64,000 bases of DNA from an uncultured Bacteroidales bacterium (GTDB lineage Bacteria > Bacteroidota > Bacteroidia > Bacteroidales > Bacteroidaceae): the NCBI GenBank assembly GCA_902788315.1, contig CADAJS010000007.1, forward strand, positions 26,459-90,458. Reading direction: 5' to 3'. A program made the position numbers and the translations under genes. The stretch's first letter is position 1. The number at the start of each line of letters is the position of its first letter. Positions 25,632 through 34,200 of this stretch are shown here, one piece after another. The notes beneath the pieces were generated by a model that did not search any database, was not told the origin of the DNA, and saw only the letters and a list, made by a program, of their open reading frames with translations.

Positions 25632-26813
25632 ATGCCTAGCATTTACAATCCCACAACAGGCACTATTACTGGCTCTTCAGATAGTAAATGGTTTGTGCCT
25701 GAAGATCGTTTAAATCCTGACCAGAAGAGATTCCTTCAAGAATTTGAAAGGGATTTCAGAAACAACAATCTGCATAACCTTTGGGTCAAAGGTTTTGCAG
25801 GGTCAGGTAAATCAATTTTGTTGGTTCATGTAGCAAGAAAAATACTTGCTTTGAAACCAAATGCCAAAATAGTGCTTGTTGTTTATACCCAGTCGTTGGT
25901 TGAGATGTTTAAGAAAGCACTAAGAGAGCTGACACCACCTGTCAACATTCCTGTTATGACGTTCTATTCATTTATGACATCATCCTCATCGTATGAATAT
26001 ATTCTTTGTGATGAAGTTCAGGACTTAACACCAAGAGTTCTAAGTAGAATGTATGACAGATCTGCTCATGTCGTAGTAGCAGGAGATTCTAATCAGTCTA
26101 TCTATCCAGAAGATCCCAAATGGAGAGAGAAAACAGTTGATGTATCTCAGATTCCATCACTAATTCATGGAGGAGATTTTGAGCTGACCATTGTGGAGCG
26201 TCTTACAGAGTCTATTATGAAGGCCGTAAAGTCGTTCTTGCATTTAAATATTTTTGGCACAAGAACAAATCTTAACCATGTTGATACTAAGATTTCTTTA
26301 TGTAAAGCAAATTCAAATGATGTAGAGATTTCATACATAATTCAAAATTCATCTCGTGTAATTCAGCGTGGATATACAGCAGCAATACTTATTCCTACTC
26401 AAAAAGGTATTGTAGAATTCGTTAATAAAGCATTAGCATCCCAAGGAAAACCATTGTGGAATAGCCAAACGAACCAATATGGCAAAGTCGATTTTGGTGC
26501 AATGAATTCTCACCTTTCTTCTTGTGGATTGAAAATGCAATATGTCGGGAATGGATATGGACAGTTTAGAAGCAATCCTGATTATGTCGTCTTGATGACT
26601 TATCATAGTGCGAAAGGGTTGGATTTTGATTATGTCTACATTCCATTCTGCAGCGACTATCTTTGGATTAGCTACAACGAGGCTCTATCCAAAACTCTCT
26701 TTATGGTAGCTATGACACGCGCCCGTATGAATCTGTATATTACTTATACGGGAAGCTTGCATCGTTATGTTCGCCCATTCGAAAGTGATTGTACAATACG
26801 TTCTATAGCATAA
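25632..26813 (+). CDS. UvrD-like SF1 helicase
   Basis: A compact 393-residue SF1 ATPase. Motifs in order: Walker A GFAGSGKS (about 56), LCDEVQD (motif II), GDSNQSIY (motif III), TYHSAKGLDFDYVYIP (motif V) and AMTRAR (motif VI). It is much shorter than UvrD or Rep and lacks obvious 1B/2B insertions, resembling single-module SF1 enzymes of defence systems. It starts 5 bp after the Clp gene and clearly belongs to the operon. Substrate (DNA or RNA) is unknown. Confidence 0.85.
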   Translation: MPSIYNPTTGTITGSSDSKWFVPEDRLNPDQKRFLQEFERDFRNNNLHNLWVKGFAGSGKSILLVHVARKILALKPNAKIVLVVYTQSLVEMFKKALRELTPPVNIPVMTFYSFMTSSSSYEYILCDEVQDLTPRVLSRMYDRSAHVVVAGDSNQSIYPEDPKWREKTVDVSQIPSLIHGGDFELTIVERLTESIMKAVKSFLHLNIFGTRTNLNHVDTKISLCKANSNDVEISYIIQNSSRVIQRGYTAAILIPTQKGIVEFVNKALASQGKPLWNSQTNQYGKVDFGAMNSHLSSCGLKMQYVGNGYGQFRSNPDYVVLMTYHSAKGLDFDYVYIPFCSDYLWISYNEALSKTLFMVAMTRARMNLYITYTGSLHRYVRPFESDCTIRSIA

Positions 26814-26819
26814 TAAATC

Positions 26820-28451
26820 ATGGTTAATTATTTGACAATAATCAGTCGATCTGATTTTAGTAATTTATATAAGTTTGGGCATTTATATGCTCACAATGTA
26901 GTCCCATTTGAAGGGAAGTTAAGTGATCATGCTGATGACAAATTTTTGTTTGATGCAGTTACGGCATATATGGACACATATGATTATTCAACAGAATATC
27001 TTCTGCTTCACGTATGTAAAATTCCTTTCTCAGGAAGTCCTGTTGAATTGTTTGTAAAAGACATTGTAGGTGTCTATGCTTTAGACGAAGAGGCAAGAGC
27101 AAGCCTTGCTGTTTCTTTGGATTCCAGGATTGTCATACAGGTATCAGCGTGGAATTCGTTTTTTAATGGATTAAATAAGAAACTGGCAATTCGCCAATCA
27201 AAAGCTGGAGAATATAATTGCTTTGAAATCTTTAAAATTAAAAATGAAGACAGGAATGCAGTTAGTAGACTTATTCCTAAAGGCTTTGTGGAAGAGTTGT
27301 TTTCAGACCTCTATAGTCACGTGAGACCTTCTGGTAATCGATGTATATGGAATTATCTAATTAGATACGAAAGACATCATCCGTATTGGAATGATAATAG
27401 AGGCTTTTTTTCAGATGCCATCCATGTATACGAGAACTTCAAACTAGGGTCAGAAATTGATTATGAAATTGCCGATGAAGTTCCTTTGGGTGATGTCATA
27501 GGATCCTGTGGGACGAAATTTTCTGATATATTCAAGTTAATGAAACACAAACAAGGCAACGATTATCAAGTTAATGGTTGTAATTATTTTGCTGTGGCTC
27601 CACTTTTTCTGTATCTTAAATCCTGTTTCAAAGAGGGGGGAATAACTCCTGCTTCATTCTATGGCAACGAACATCTCTGCAACGGAGATTTCTATAATTA
27701 TTTCGGTTTTGACTTTGCCGTAGCAGTATCTCTGCTTGGCATTTCATTAGGACACGATTTGACGTATAGTTGCTATTATGAAATCCAAAATTTGGGTATA
27801 TTTAATCATTTTGTAGAATCTAGAATTAACGCCCAAATATTGAATCCAGAAACAGGAAATAGCCTAACCTCACAAGAAGCTCAAGAACTTATTAATACAC
27901 TTTTTAATGAAGTTAAAATACTTCGAGAGGATGCAATCGCGATGAAGGATCTTTTGAATGAGGCATCAAATAAAAAGCAAGAAATCGTAGATGGTGATAA
28001 TTCAACTTCAGTTACTGAAGATGATACTTCTGGGAATGATCCAAAGAAAGAAATACACAAAATAAAAGTTGAAGAGGAAGTACAGAAGGAAGCCGTTAAG
28101 GAAGAACAGAGTGAGCAAATTCTGTCTTTGACAGAAGAAAAGGAACCTGTTGTACATGATGAAGATCAATCAAAACAAGAGGATCCTCAGGATTCTATAA
28201 ATGAAATAATACAAAATGAAGAGCATAATCAAGAATTGCAAAGTCAGGATGAAGAAATACTTTCTTCATCTATGAATTTTCCAGTGTTGATGAAGAAACT
28301 TGAAAAAAAACGTAGGTATTTCTTAACTGGAAGATATGCTAAAGAAGAATATGCTCATGATGAAGAGAGATATCAAGAACTTCTAAAAAAGAATTATGCC
28401 CCAGAGGACTTTTTTGAAAAAGGATCATTGTTTACAAATATAGATAAGTAA
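26820..28451 (+). CDS. hypothetical protein, 543 aa, with acidic C-terminal linker
   Basis: I do not recognise this family. No signal peptide or convincing membrane segment is evident. Residues 1-350 look globular with several aromatic-rich stretches (YYEIQNLGIF, GNDYQVNGCNYFAV). Residues 360-480 are highly Glu/Lys/Gln/Asp-rich and probably disordered or coiled. The end (about 485-543) is a basic helical segment, MKKLEKKRRYFLTGRYAKEEY. It lies 6 bp after the helicase gene and 1 bp before the TerB-like gene. It could be the sensor, scaffold or effector of the operon; the layout does not decide. Confidence 0.75.
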   Translation: MVNYLTIISRSDFSNLYKFGHLYAHNVVPFEGKLSDHADDKFLFDAVTAYMDTYDYSTEYLLLHVCKIPFSGSPVELFVKDIVGVYALDEEARASLAVSLDSRIVIQVSAWNSFFNGLNKKLAIRQSKAGEYNCFEIFKIKNEDRNAVSRLIPKGFVEELFSDLYSHVRPSGNRCIWNYLIRYERHHPYWNDNRGFFSDAIHVYENFKLGSEIDYEIADEVPLGDVIGSCGTKFSDIFKLMKHKQGNDYQVNGCNYFAVAPLFLYLKSCFKEGGITPASFYGNEHLCNGDFYNYFGFDFAVAVSLLGISLGHDLTYSCYYEIQNLGIFNHFVESRINAQILNPETGNSLTSQEAQELINTLFNEVKILREDAIAMKDLLNEASNKKQEIVDGDNSTSVTEDDTSGNDPKKEIHKIKVEEEVQKEAVKEEQSEQILSLTEEKEPVVHDEDQSKQEDPQDSINEIIQNEEHNQELQSQDEEILSSSMNFPVLMKKLEKKRRYFLTGRYAKEEYAHDEERYQELLKKNYAPEDFFEKGSLFTNIDK

Positions 28452-28452
28452 T

Positions 28453-28827
28453 ATGGAGAAATTAAATTTTCAACAGAAAATTGCAATTATGCGTATTTTA
28501 TTTGATATCATCAATGCAGATGGACGCATAGATGCGAGAGAAACTTTCTACTTTAACAAGGTAGCCAAGTTGATAGGCATAGGAGAAGAACACCGTCCAA
28601 CGATTAATGAGGCAAACTCTTTACTGTGCCTTTTGGAAATCAACAGTTTGGATGACCATCAAAAACAAGAAATGGCAAAAATGATGGGACAACAGATTGT
28701 TGTTGACGAAGACATCAATGTTAACGAAATGGCAATATATGAATTGGTTTGCAAAACTTGTGGCATTGACATTAAGTTCGATGACGTGGTTTCGTCTGAT
28801 CAGATAGAAAAAAGCACAAGATCATAA
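28453..28827 (+). CDS. TerB-like protein
   Basis: A 124-residue all-helical protein with the TerB-type pattern IINADGRIDARETFYFNKVAKLIGI, a turn rich in acidic residues in which TerB binds metal. It lacks a membrane segment. TerB-like domains occur in tellurite-stress and phage-defence contexts and act as soluble sensing or scaffold modules. It starts 1 bp after the previous stop and is therefore part of the cargo operon. Confidence 0.7.
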   Translation: MEKLNFQQKIAIMRILFDIINADGRIDARETFYFNKVAKLIGIGEEHRPTINEANSLLCLLEINSLDDHQKQEMAKMMGQQIVVDEDINVNEMAIYELVCKTCGIDIKFDDVVSSDQIEKSTRS

Positions 28828-28839
28828 TTCTACAAATAC

Positions 28840-29007
28840 ATGAAGATACCAGGAGTAAGTTTCTCATGGAAAAGAGCACTAGGTATTTCTCAAGCAAAAC
28901 AGAAAATTGCTAAAGAAACAGGTGTTCCATTGACTAAGAATGGCTTGGAAAGAAAAATCGGTTCAGCCATTATAAACTTGTTTTTGAACAAGAGAAGTTC
29001 GAAATAA
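28840..29007 (+). CDS. small basic protein, 55 aa
   Basis: An ORF 12 bp after the TerB-like gene, reading MKIPGVSFSWKRALGISQAK and ending NLFLNKRSSK. It has a strongly basic first part with KETGVPLTKNGLERKIG and a short hydrophobic segment IGSAIINLF. Similar short proteins with GISxAKxKIAxxTGxP patterns occur widely in bacteria, as far as I recall, without a known role. Base composition matches the operon. It may be its last gene; 29008-29115 holds no further ORF I can support. Confidence 0.55.
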   Translation: MKIPGVSFSWKRALGISQAKQKIAKETGVPLTKNGLERKIGSAIINLFLNKRSSK

Positions 29008-29115
29008 AGCGATACCTGCTCCATAAGTACCCACAAGAGAATGCTCGATGTGAATGGATTTCAAGAATCTGAAGAACTCATTCTGTGGGGATGAAATAAC
29101 AAGAAATAAAAGCAT

Positions 29116-30312
29116 ATGGACACTAATAATGAAATGGTTTCTGTAAGGGAAAAACTTTCCAACGCAGTGCGAGTCATAAAGGATGCGATTCTGCAAAGCC
29201 AGCAGCGGGCGTTAGGTGCCGTGAATCAAGAACAACTGGCTCTTTACTATGGCATTGGCAGATATATCTCTGCCAATACCCGGACAAAGAACTGGGGAAA
29301 GGGATTTATTGAGGGTATCAGCGAACAATTGCGAAAGGATATGCCTGGTCTTCGAGGGTTTTCTGCTCGCAACCTAAGGAATATGCGAACTTTCTACGAA
29401 GAATGGCAAATCCTTGAAAGTCCTAATTTGGCAGTTCAAACTGCCAAATTGGAGAATGACAAACATAATTCGTTAGTTGAAACGAACAAAGATTCTAATT
29501 TGGCAGTTCCGACTGCCGAAATACAAGGTAAGGATGAAATCCGTCAGTTGCAACTGACAATCTCGCCAGATTTCCCCTTTGCAGCATTCTTCAGTCTAAG
29601 TTTTACCCATCATACGACGATTCTAACAAATGTAAAATCGTATGAAGAGCGTAAGTTCTATATCCAGTTCGCTGTCGACTACAAAGTAAAGTGTGAGGAT
29701 TTGGAACAACTGATGAAAGATGATTTATACCATCACCAAGGATCATTGCCCAATAATTTCAGAAGAACTATCCCCGACCAATTGCAAGCCTATCGTGCCA
29801 TCACAATGTTTAAGGATGAGTATCTGCTGGACTATATCAATACGGAAGAGCTGTTTGTCCGTGACAAAGATCGCGATGAACGGGTGATAGAACAAAGCAT
29901 CATCAACAATGTGAAGAACTTCATCATGACTTTTGGGCGAGACTTTACGTTCGTTGGCAACCAATACCATTTGGAGAAGTTCGGTGTAGAACAATTCCCT
30001 GATTTACTGTTCTTCAACAGAGAACTATCTGCCCTCGTTTGTGTGGAACTCAAAGACGGCCCATTCAAGACCGCCTATTTAGGGCAATTGGCAGGCTATT
30101 TGCGCATCCTTGATGATGAGGTTCGCAAACCCAATGAAAATCCATCAATCGGCATTATTCTTTGTAAAAGTGCAAACAAGAAGTTCGTAGAATATGTTAT
30201 CCAAGACTACGACAAACCTATGGGCGTGGCTACATATAAGACCTCAGCCGACATGGATGACAGACTGAAGAAACTACTTCCTCCTATAGAAGATTTGGAG
30301 AAGCTATTATAA
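29116..30312 (+). CDS. DUF1016 / YhcG-type PD-(D/E)XK nuclease-like protein
   Basis: A 398-residue protein. The N-terminal DUF1016 domain (about 10-150) has ALYYGIGRYIS and GLRGFSARNLRNMRTFYE. The C-terminal domain has the nuclease-type core FGVEQFPDLLFFNRELSALV followed by CVELKDGPF, giving the D...ExK pattern. Between them is a linker with two imperfect copies of SNLAVxTAE-type sequence (about 97-135). YhcG-family proteins are often near restriction-modification genes and are treated as putative nucleases. It appears to be separate cargo from the AT-rich operon. Confidence 0.88.
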   Translation: MDTNNEMVSVREKLSNAVRVIKDAILQSQQRALGAVNQEQLALYYGIGRYISANTRTKNWGKGFIEGISEQLRKDMPGLRGFSARNLRNMRTFYEEWQILESPNLAVQTAKLENDKHNSLVETNKDSNLAVPTAEIQGKDEIRQLQLTISPDFPFAAFFSLSFTHHTTILTNVKSYEERKFYIQFAVDYKVKCEDLEQLMKDDLYHHQGSLPNNFRRTIPDQLQAYRAITMFKDEYLLDYINTEELFVRDKDRDERVIEQSIINNVKNFIMTFGRDFTFVGNQYHLEKFGVEQFPDLLFFNRELSALVCVELKDGPFKTAYLGQLAGYLRILDDEVRKPNENPSIGIILCKSANKKFVEYVIQDYDKPMGVATYKTSADMDDRLKKLLPPIEDLEKLL

Positions 30313-30335
30313 CCAATTAGAAATGTAATACGTAT

Positions 30336-30626
30336 ATGATATTTGGAAAGAAAATAAAAGAGCTCAGAGAGGAGCATGGACTGTTGCAGCGACAGCTTTC
30401 AGCAGCGTTAGAGATAGACACCCCAATGTATAGCAAAATTGAGCGTGGAGAGCGTAAAGCAAAGCGCAGTCAGATTCCCATCATGGCAAAACTCTTCGAG
30501 ATAGATGAAAAAGAGTTGCTGACCATCTGGCTTGCAGACAAGGTCCTTGACACTGTAGAAAATGAGGAAGAGATAAAGAGCGATGCCATTATCTATGCTC
30601 AAAACAAGATCAATTCTCAACTCTAA
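30336..30626 (+). CDS. XRE-family helix-turn-helix regulator
   Basis: A 96-residue protein with an XRE HTH in the first 60 residues (KKIKELREEHGLLQRQL, then MYSKIERGERKAKR). The rest is an acidic helix (LADKVLDTVENEEEIK). Related regulators often precede DNA methyltransferase or restriction genes in Bacteroidetes. Here none follows, because the element's right end is reached 260 bp later, suggesting an orphaned regulator or one controlling the YhcG-like gene. Confidence 0.82.
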   Translation: MIFGKKIKELREEHGLLQRQLSAALEIDTPMYSKIERGERKAKRSQIPIMAKLFEIDEKELLTIWLADKVLDTVENEEEIKSDAIIYAQNKINSQL

Positions 30627-30648
30627 TCGAAAATGCAGTAGGAACTAT

Positions 30649-30685
30649 AAGGTTTTTAATCGTATTGATTTGCGATTAAAACCTT
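30649..30685 (+). terminator. hairpin after the XRE gene
   Basis: AAGGTTTTTAATCG (30649-30662) pairs with CGATTAAAACCTT (30673-30685). It lies 23 bp after the stop of the last element gene. No long T-run follows. Confidence 0.55.
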
Positions 30686-30792
30686 TAAATGGCTTCGTGC
30701 AATACACTCTTCATTTCGGCAAGAATCTACAATTCATCCCAAATTCGTACTTTTCTGGTGGGGAAAATGGGGCTCACTTTGTACGAAAACTT

Positions 30793-30818
30793 GCAGATGT
30801 GGGGAAAATGTGGGGAAA
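30793..30818 (+). repeat. subterminal 26-bp repeat, right copy
   Basis: Identical to 12761-12786 (contains GTGGGGAAAATGTGGGGAAA) and 70 bp inside the right att site. A related TGGTGGGGAAAATGGGG lies at 30757-30773, the inverse of a site near 12823-12840. Confidence 0.7.
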
Positions 30819-30821
30819 TTT

Positions 30822-30869
30822 CAGAAAAGAAAAATCGCTAAATCCTTTGTTTGTAAGGGTTTAGCGATT
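30822..30869 (-). terminator. element-borne terminator for tRNA-Leu
   Basis: On the minus strand the stem AATCGCTAAACCC (30869-30857) pairs with GGATTTAGCGATT (30845-30833) and is followed by TTTTCTTTTC. It lies about 20 bp past the tRNA 3' end and appears to replace the native terminator left at 12571-12609. Confidence 0.7.
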
Positions 30870-30887
30870 AACGTCGAGTTGAACTCA

Positions 30888-30900
30888 GTACCCAGAGCCG
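30888..30900. repeat. right attachment-site repeat, within tRNA-Leu 3' end
   Basis: GTACCCAGAGCCG is identical to 12613-12625. It covers the acceptor-stem 3' strand, the discriminator and one flanking base of the tRNA on the minus strand, so the tRNA stays intact after integration. Confidence 0.88.
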
Positions 30901-30970
30901 GGATCGAACCGGCACGCCTTGCGGCATTGGTGTTTGAGACCAACGCGTCTACCAATTCCGCCATCTGGGC
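30889..30970 (-). tRNA. tRNA-Leu (anticodon CAA)
   Basis: An 82-nt class II tRNA. Acceptor GCCCAGA/TCTGGGT, D arm with GCGGAATTGGTAGACGC, anticodon stem TTGGT/ACCAA around CTCAAAC giving anticodon CAA, a long variable arm (TGCCGCAAGGCGTG) and T arm CCGGTTCGATCCCGG. The discriminator is A and CCA is not encoded. It is the integration target of the element to its left. Confidence 0.95.
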
Positions 30971-30982
30971 ATTTTGTAGGTG

Positions 30983-31014
30983 CAAAGGTAGGTGTTTTCC
31001 GGGAATATGCCAAA
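30983..31014 (-). promoter_or_regulatory. tRNA-Leu promoter
   Basis: On the minus strand TTTG (31014-31011), a 20-bp spacer and TACCTTTG (30990-30983) give a perfect consensus promoter just before the tRNA. Confidence 0.8.
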
Positions 31015-31184
31015 CTTTTATGTGTTTTTTTACCCATAGCGAACTAAAACTAAGTCGGAAGGAAGTGGGAACAGACGATAAAGCAGGCCAAGAAGTATGG
31101 CAAAGTGCGGCAGATTATGCCGTTCGGACACGTCTTTTTGGAATTATTAACACGAGAAACGGGCCGTACGTCGTTTGTTTTATG

Positions 31185-31192
31185 TAGCTTTG
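31185..31192 (+). promoter_or_regulatory. -7 element of the alpha-2-macroglobulin gene
   Basis: TAGCTTTG fits TAnnTTTG and lies 21 bp before the ATG at 31214. No TTTG is seen at the expected -33 position. Confidence 0.45.
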
Positions 31193-31213
31193 CAACGTGA
31201 TAAATGAAATGGT

Positions 31214-34200
31214 ATGCGTAAGATCCGAATTCTCCTTTTTATATGTGCCTCTCTCCCATTGCTGGCTATGGCATCCGGGAACGGCAATCAGGGCCGGCTG
31301 GCCAAACTACTCGAACAGATGACGAAACGTGAGGAGGTGACTCCCGACAGTTTCTTCAGCGACGTGCTCATGTTGCGGCAAGAGATTGCTGCACAGCGGG
31401 ACTCCACGTCCAAGGCAGTCTATCGGGCTGCTCTGGCCCATCTGCTGGCATCGAACGCCCACCGTTCACAGACCTACCGCCGCAAGACGGCCAGCCATCC
31501 TGACAGCATTCAGGAATGGTCGCAGCAGGAATACATCCAGCATTCGGCAGCACTTTACCGCCAAGCCATGCACGACCCGACTTTACTGCACGAGGCCCGC
31601 ACCAGCGAATGGCTTCCATTGGTGAACCGAGGGCGCGACGAGGCGGTATATGGAGGCGACATGCTCAGCGTGGTTTGGCTGGCACTGCGAAACGACTTCA
31701 CGCCCGATATGCGCCGAGAGCATCAGCTGACAGGCTATGCCGAGATGACAGATTTCTATCGTAAAGAGTACCTCCCCGAAGCGGCGTTACGCACCATGCT
31801 CGACTCGATTGACGAGAACTATCTGAAGCCCGATGTGCGACGTGCCTCGCTGCTGCGCCTGCGTGACGAGTATGCGTCAGAGCCAGCCTGCGCCTTGGTC
31901 TATCTACGCCTCTCCGAATTGCCCTTGGAGGACGCAGAGCGTGCCGGATTCCGCATGCAAGGAGATGACGAGGCGATGCAAGACTCGACACAGCGTGCCC
32001 AGCTGGCCTGGGTAGAGGAAGGCCTGGCACGCTATGGTTCATCGCCCTACCGAGCCGAACTGGAAAACCGACGCGACCAGCTGCAGCATCCACTCTTCGC
32101 GTGGAACTATCGTGAAGCGTACTATCCAGACACCGACGTGGCAATTCCCCTGAAGGCACGCAACATGCGACGAGCCGAACTACGCCTTTACAGACTTCCC
32201 GCCACCTTAGATATAGAAGGAACGTCCCAGCAGAGACTTGCCTCCATACGACGTAGCGGCAAACTCCTGCGCACGTTCCGTCACCAGTTCTCCGCCGCAC
32301 GTCCCGAGGAGCAGGTCTGCGATACGTTCATGCTGCACACGCCGTCGCCCGGACATTACGTGCTCCTGATGGACGGCGAACCGGGCATTGCCCAAGCTCA
32401 CAAGGACGAGGCGCCGCAACTGATGGAATTCTATGTCACGGCACTCGATTATTTCCTCGTAGGCCTGCCCGACGGCCAGTTACGCTTCTGCGTGGTGGAC
32501 GCCCGGACCGGCGAGCCTCAGAGCGGCGTTCGCATGAACTTTTACCCAGGATGGAGAAAAGAGGGCGAACAGCGCGAGCTGCTCACCAGCCGCACGTCGG
32601 GCGAGAACGGGCGGGTGGAGATTGCACCTACATGGAAGGGCCAGGAAGCAGTCGTTTCCCTGTCGCGCGACGGAGACGACTGTGGCAGGATGATAGGGGT
32701 TCATCGCAGTTGGGTATATCGTCCCCAGCCGCAGCGCGACTCGGTCCACCACGTGCAGCTTTTCACCGACCGCTCCATCTACCGGCCCGGACAGACCATC
32801 TACGTATCGGCCCTCACCTACCGACAGAAGGAGTGGGACGCCACGACCGAGCCGCGCACCCACAAGCTGACCTGCTCCGGACCACAGGGGGCACGTCTTG
32901 CCGAGCATGACATTGCCACAGACGAGCTGGGCACCATGCACGACTCCATCGTCCTGCCTGCCTCGGCCATGCCTGGGAACTACATTATCCGATATGCCGG
33001 TGCCGATGCTTGGGTGAAGGTCGAGGAATACAAACGTCCCACATTCCGTATCGAGCTGGAGGATGGCGACTTCACCACCGACCGGCATCAAGGTGCGGGA
33101 ACGAGCAAGCCAGACACTGTGACGATACGCGGCCGCGCCGTCACATACAGCGACGTGCCGGTGACAAACGCGCGGGTAACAGGCACAATGTATTGGAATC
33201 CGAGCCACTGGTACCGACGAGCCGACCCATTCCACACGCCTGAACAGATTGACACCCTATGGACCGATTCCGAAGGGCGCTTCACCCTACGGCTTCCGGT
33301 AAAACCTACAGCCCAGGACATGAGGTACGGCATGTGCGTCACAGTAGAGATCGACGTGCTCAGCCCCCAGGGAGAGACACAGCCAGCACGGCACACCATG
33401 TCGCTGAGCACCACGCCGCTGCGCCTCTTGGGAACCGTTCCCGCGCAGACAGACAAAGGGCGACCGACACCTTGGATGCTGACAATGTATGACCGCATGG
33501 AGAAACCTCTGGAGGGTGACATTGCCTGTGAACTGCTCACCGAGGCCGGCACCACGGCCCACCGCTTCACGCTGAGCTCCGGGAAGAGCGCGGTGCCCGA
33601 GGGGCTTGAAAGCCTGCCCTCAGGCCGTTACCGGCTGAAGGCACATGCAGAGGCAAACGGCGACACTGCCAGCTACACGGCGTCCATCATGCTCTTCAGC
33701 ATGGACGACACACGGCTGGCCGTAGACACCACCCTGTGGGTCTATCAGCCCGACGACACGTTTGCCCCCGGGCAGCCCAACCGCATACAGATAGGCAGCA
33801 GCCTGCCTCAGGCATGGGTGCACTGCCTTGCGACAGCAGAGGACAACCTGATCATCGACACCGTCTTCTGCCTGCACGACAGCGTCTTTGTCTTTGAAAT
33901 TCCCTATCGCGAGTCCTACAGGCAGGGGGCAGGCATCAGTCTGCTGACATATCACGAAGGCGCCACACAGAGCCGTCGCCTGCAGCTACGCCTGCAACAG
34001 CCCGACTACAAGCTACGCCTGCACTGGGACACGTTCCGTTCTCGCATGCGACCCGGCGACCAAGAGACGTGGACACTCAGTGTCAAGCAGCCCGACGGCA
34101 CACCCGCCCGTGCCAATGTAATGCTCTCGCTCTATGATGCTTCGCTCGATGCCTTTGCCTCCCACAGCCTCAGACTATGGATTTCCCGAGGCTACCACCT

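Larger units (their letters stand above)
12613..30900. mobile_element. tRNA-Leu-integrated mobilizable element, about 18.3 kb
   Basis: The element lies between 13-bp direct repeats and begins with a tyrosine integrase. It carries an excisionase-like HTH protein, replication-type genes (DUF3987, DUF6371), a MobV relaxase with a candidate oriT, a ubiquitin-like/Clp cargo operon, a YhcG-like nuclease and an XRE regulator. No conjugation pore or coupling-protein genes are present, so it looks like an integrative mobilizable element needing a helper. Bacteroides NBU1 also targets a tRNA-Leu 3' end. Base composition is visibly more AT-rich than the flanks, most strongly at 20-29 kb. The 388-bp gap 12466-12853 holds only the flippase promoter, old tRNA terminator, att repeat and integrase regulatory region. 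Confidence 0.88.

Noticed and set aside
20043..29007. Type II CBASS or standard Bil operon
   Set aside because: There is no CD-NTase or effector of CBASS, and no recognisable ubiquitin-like protein as in Bil.
12613..30900. Prophage
   Set aside because: No capsid, tail, terminase or lysis genes; the relaxase and DUF3987/DUF6371 genes point to a mobilizable element.
30583..31187. Two plus-strand ORFs across the right att site and tRNA-Leu
   Set aside because: They overlap the terminators, att repeat and tRNA and have no family-like sequence.
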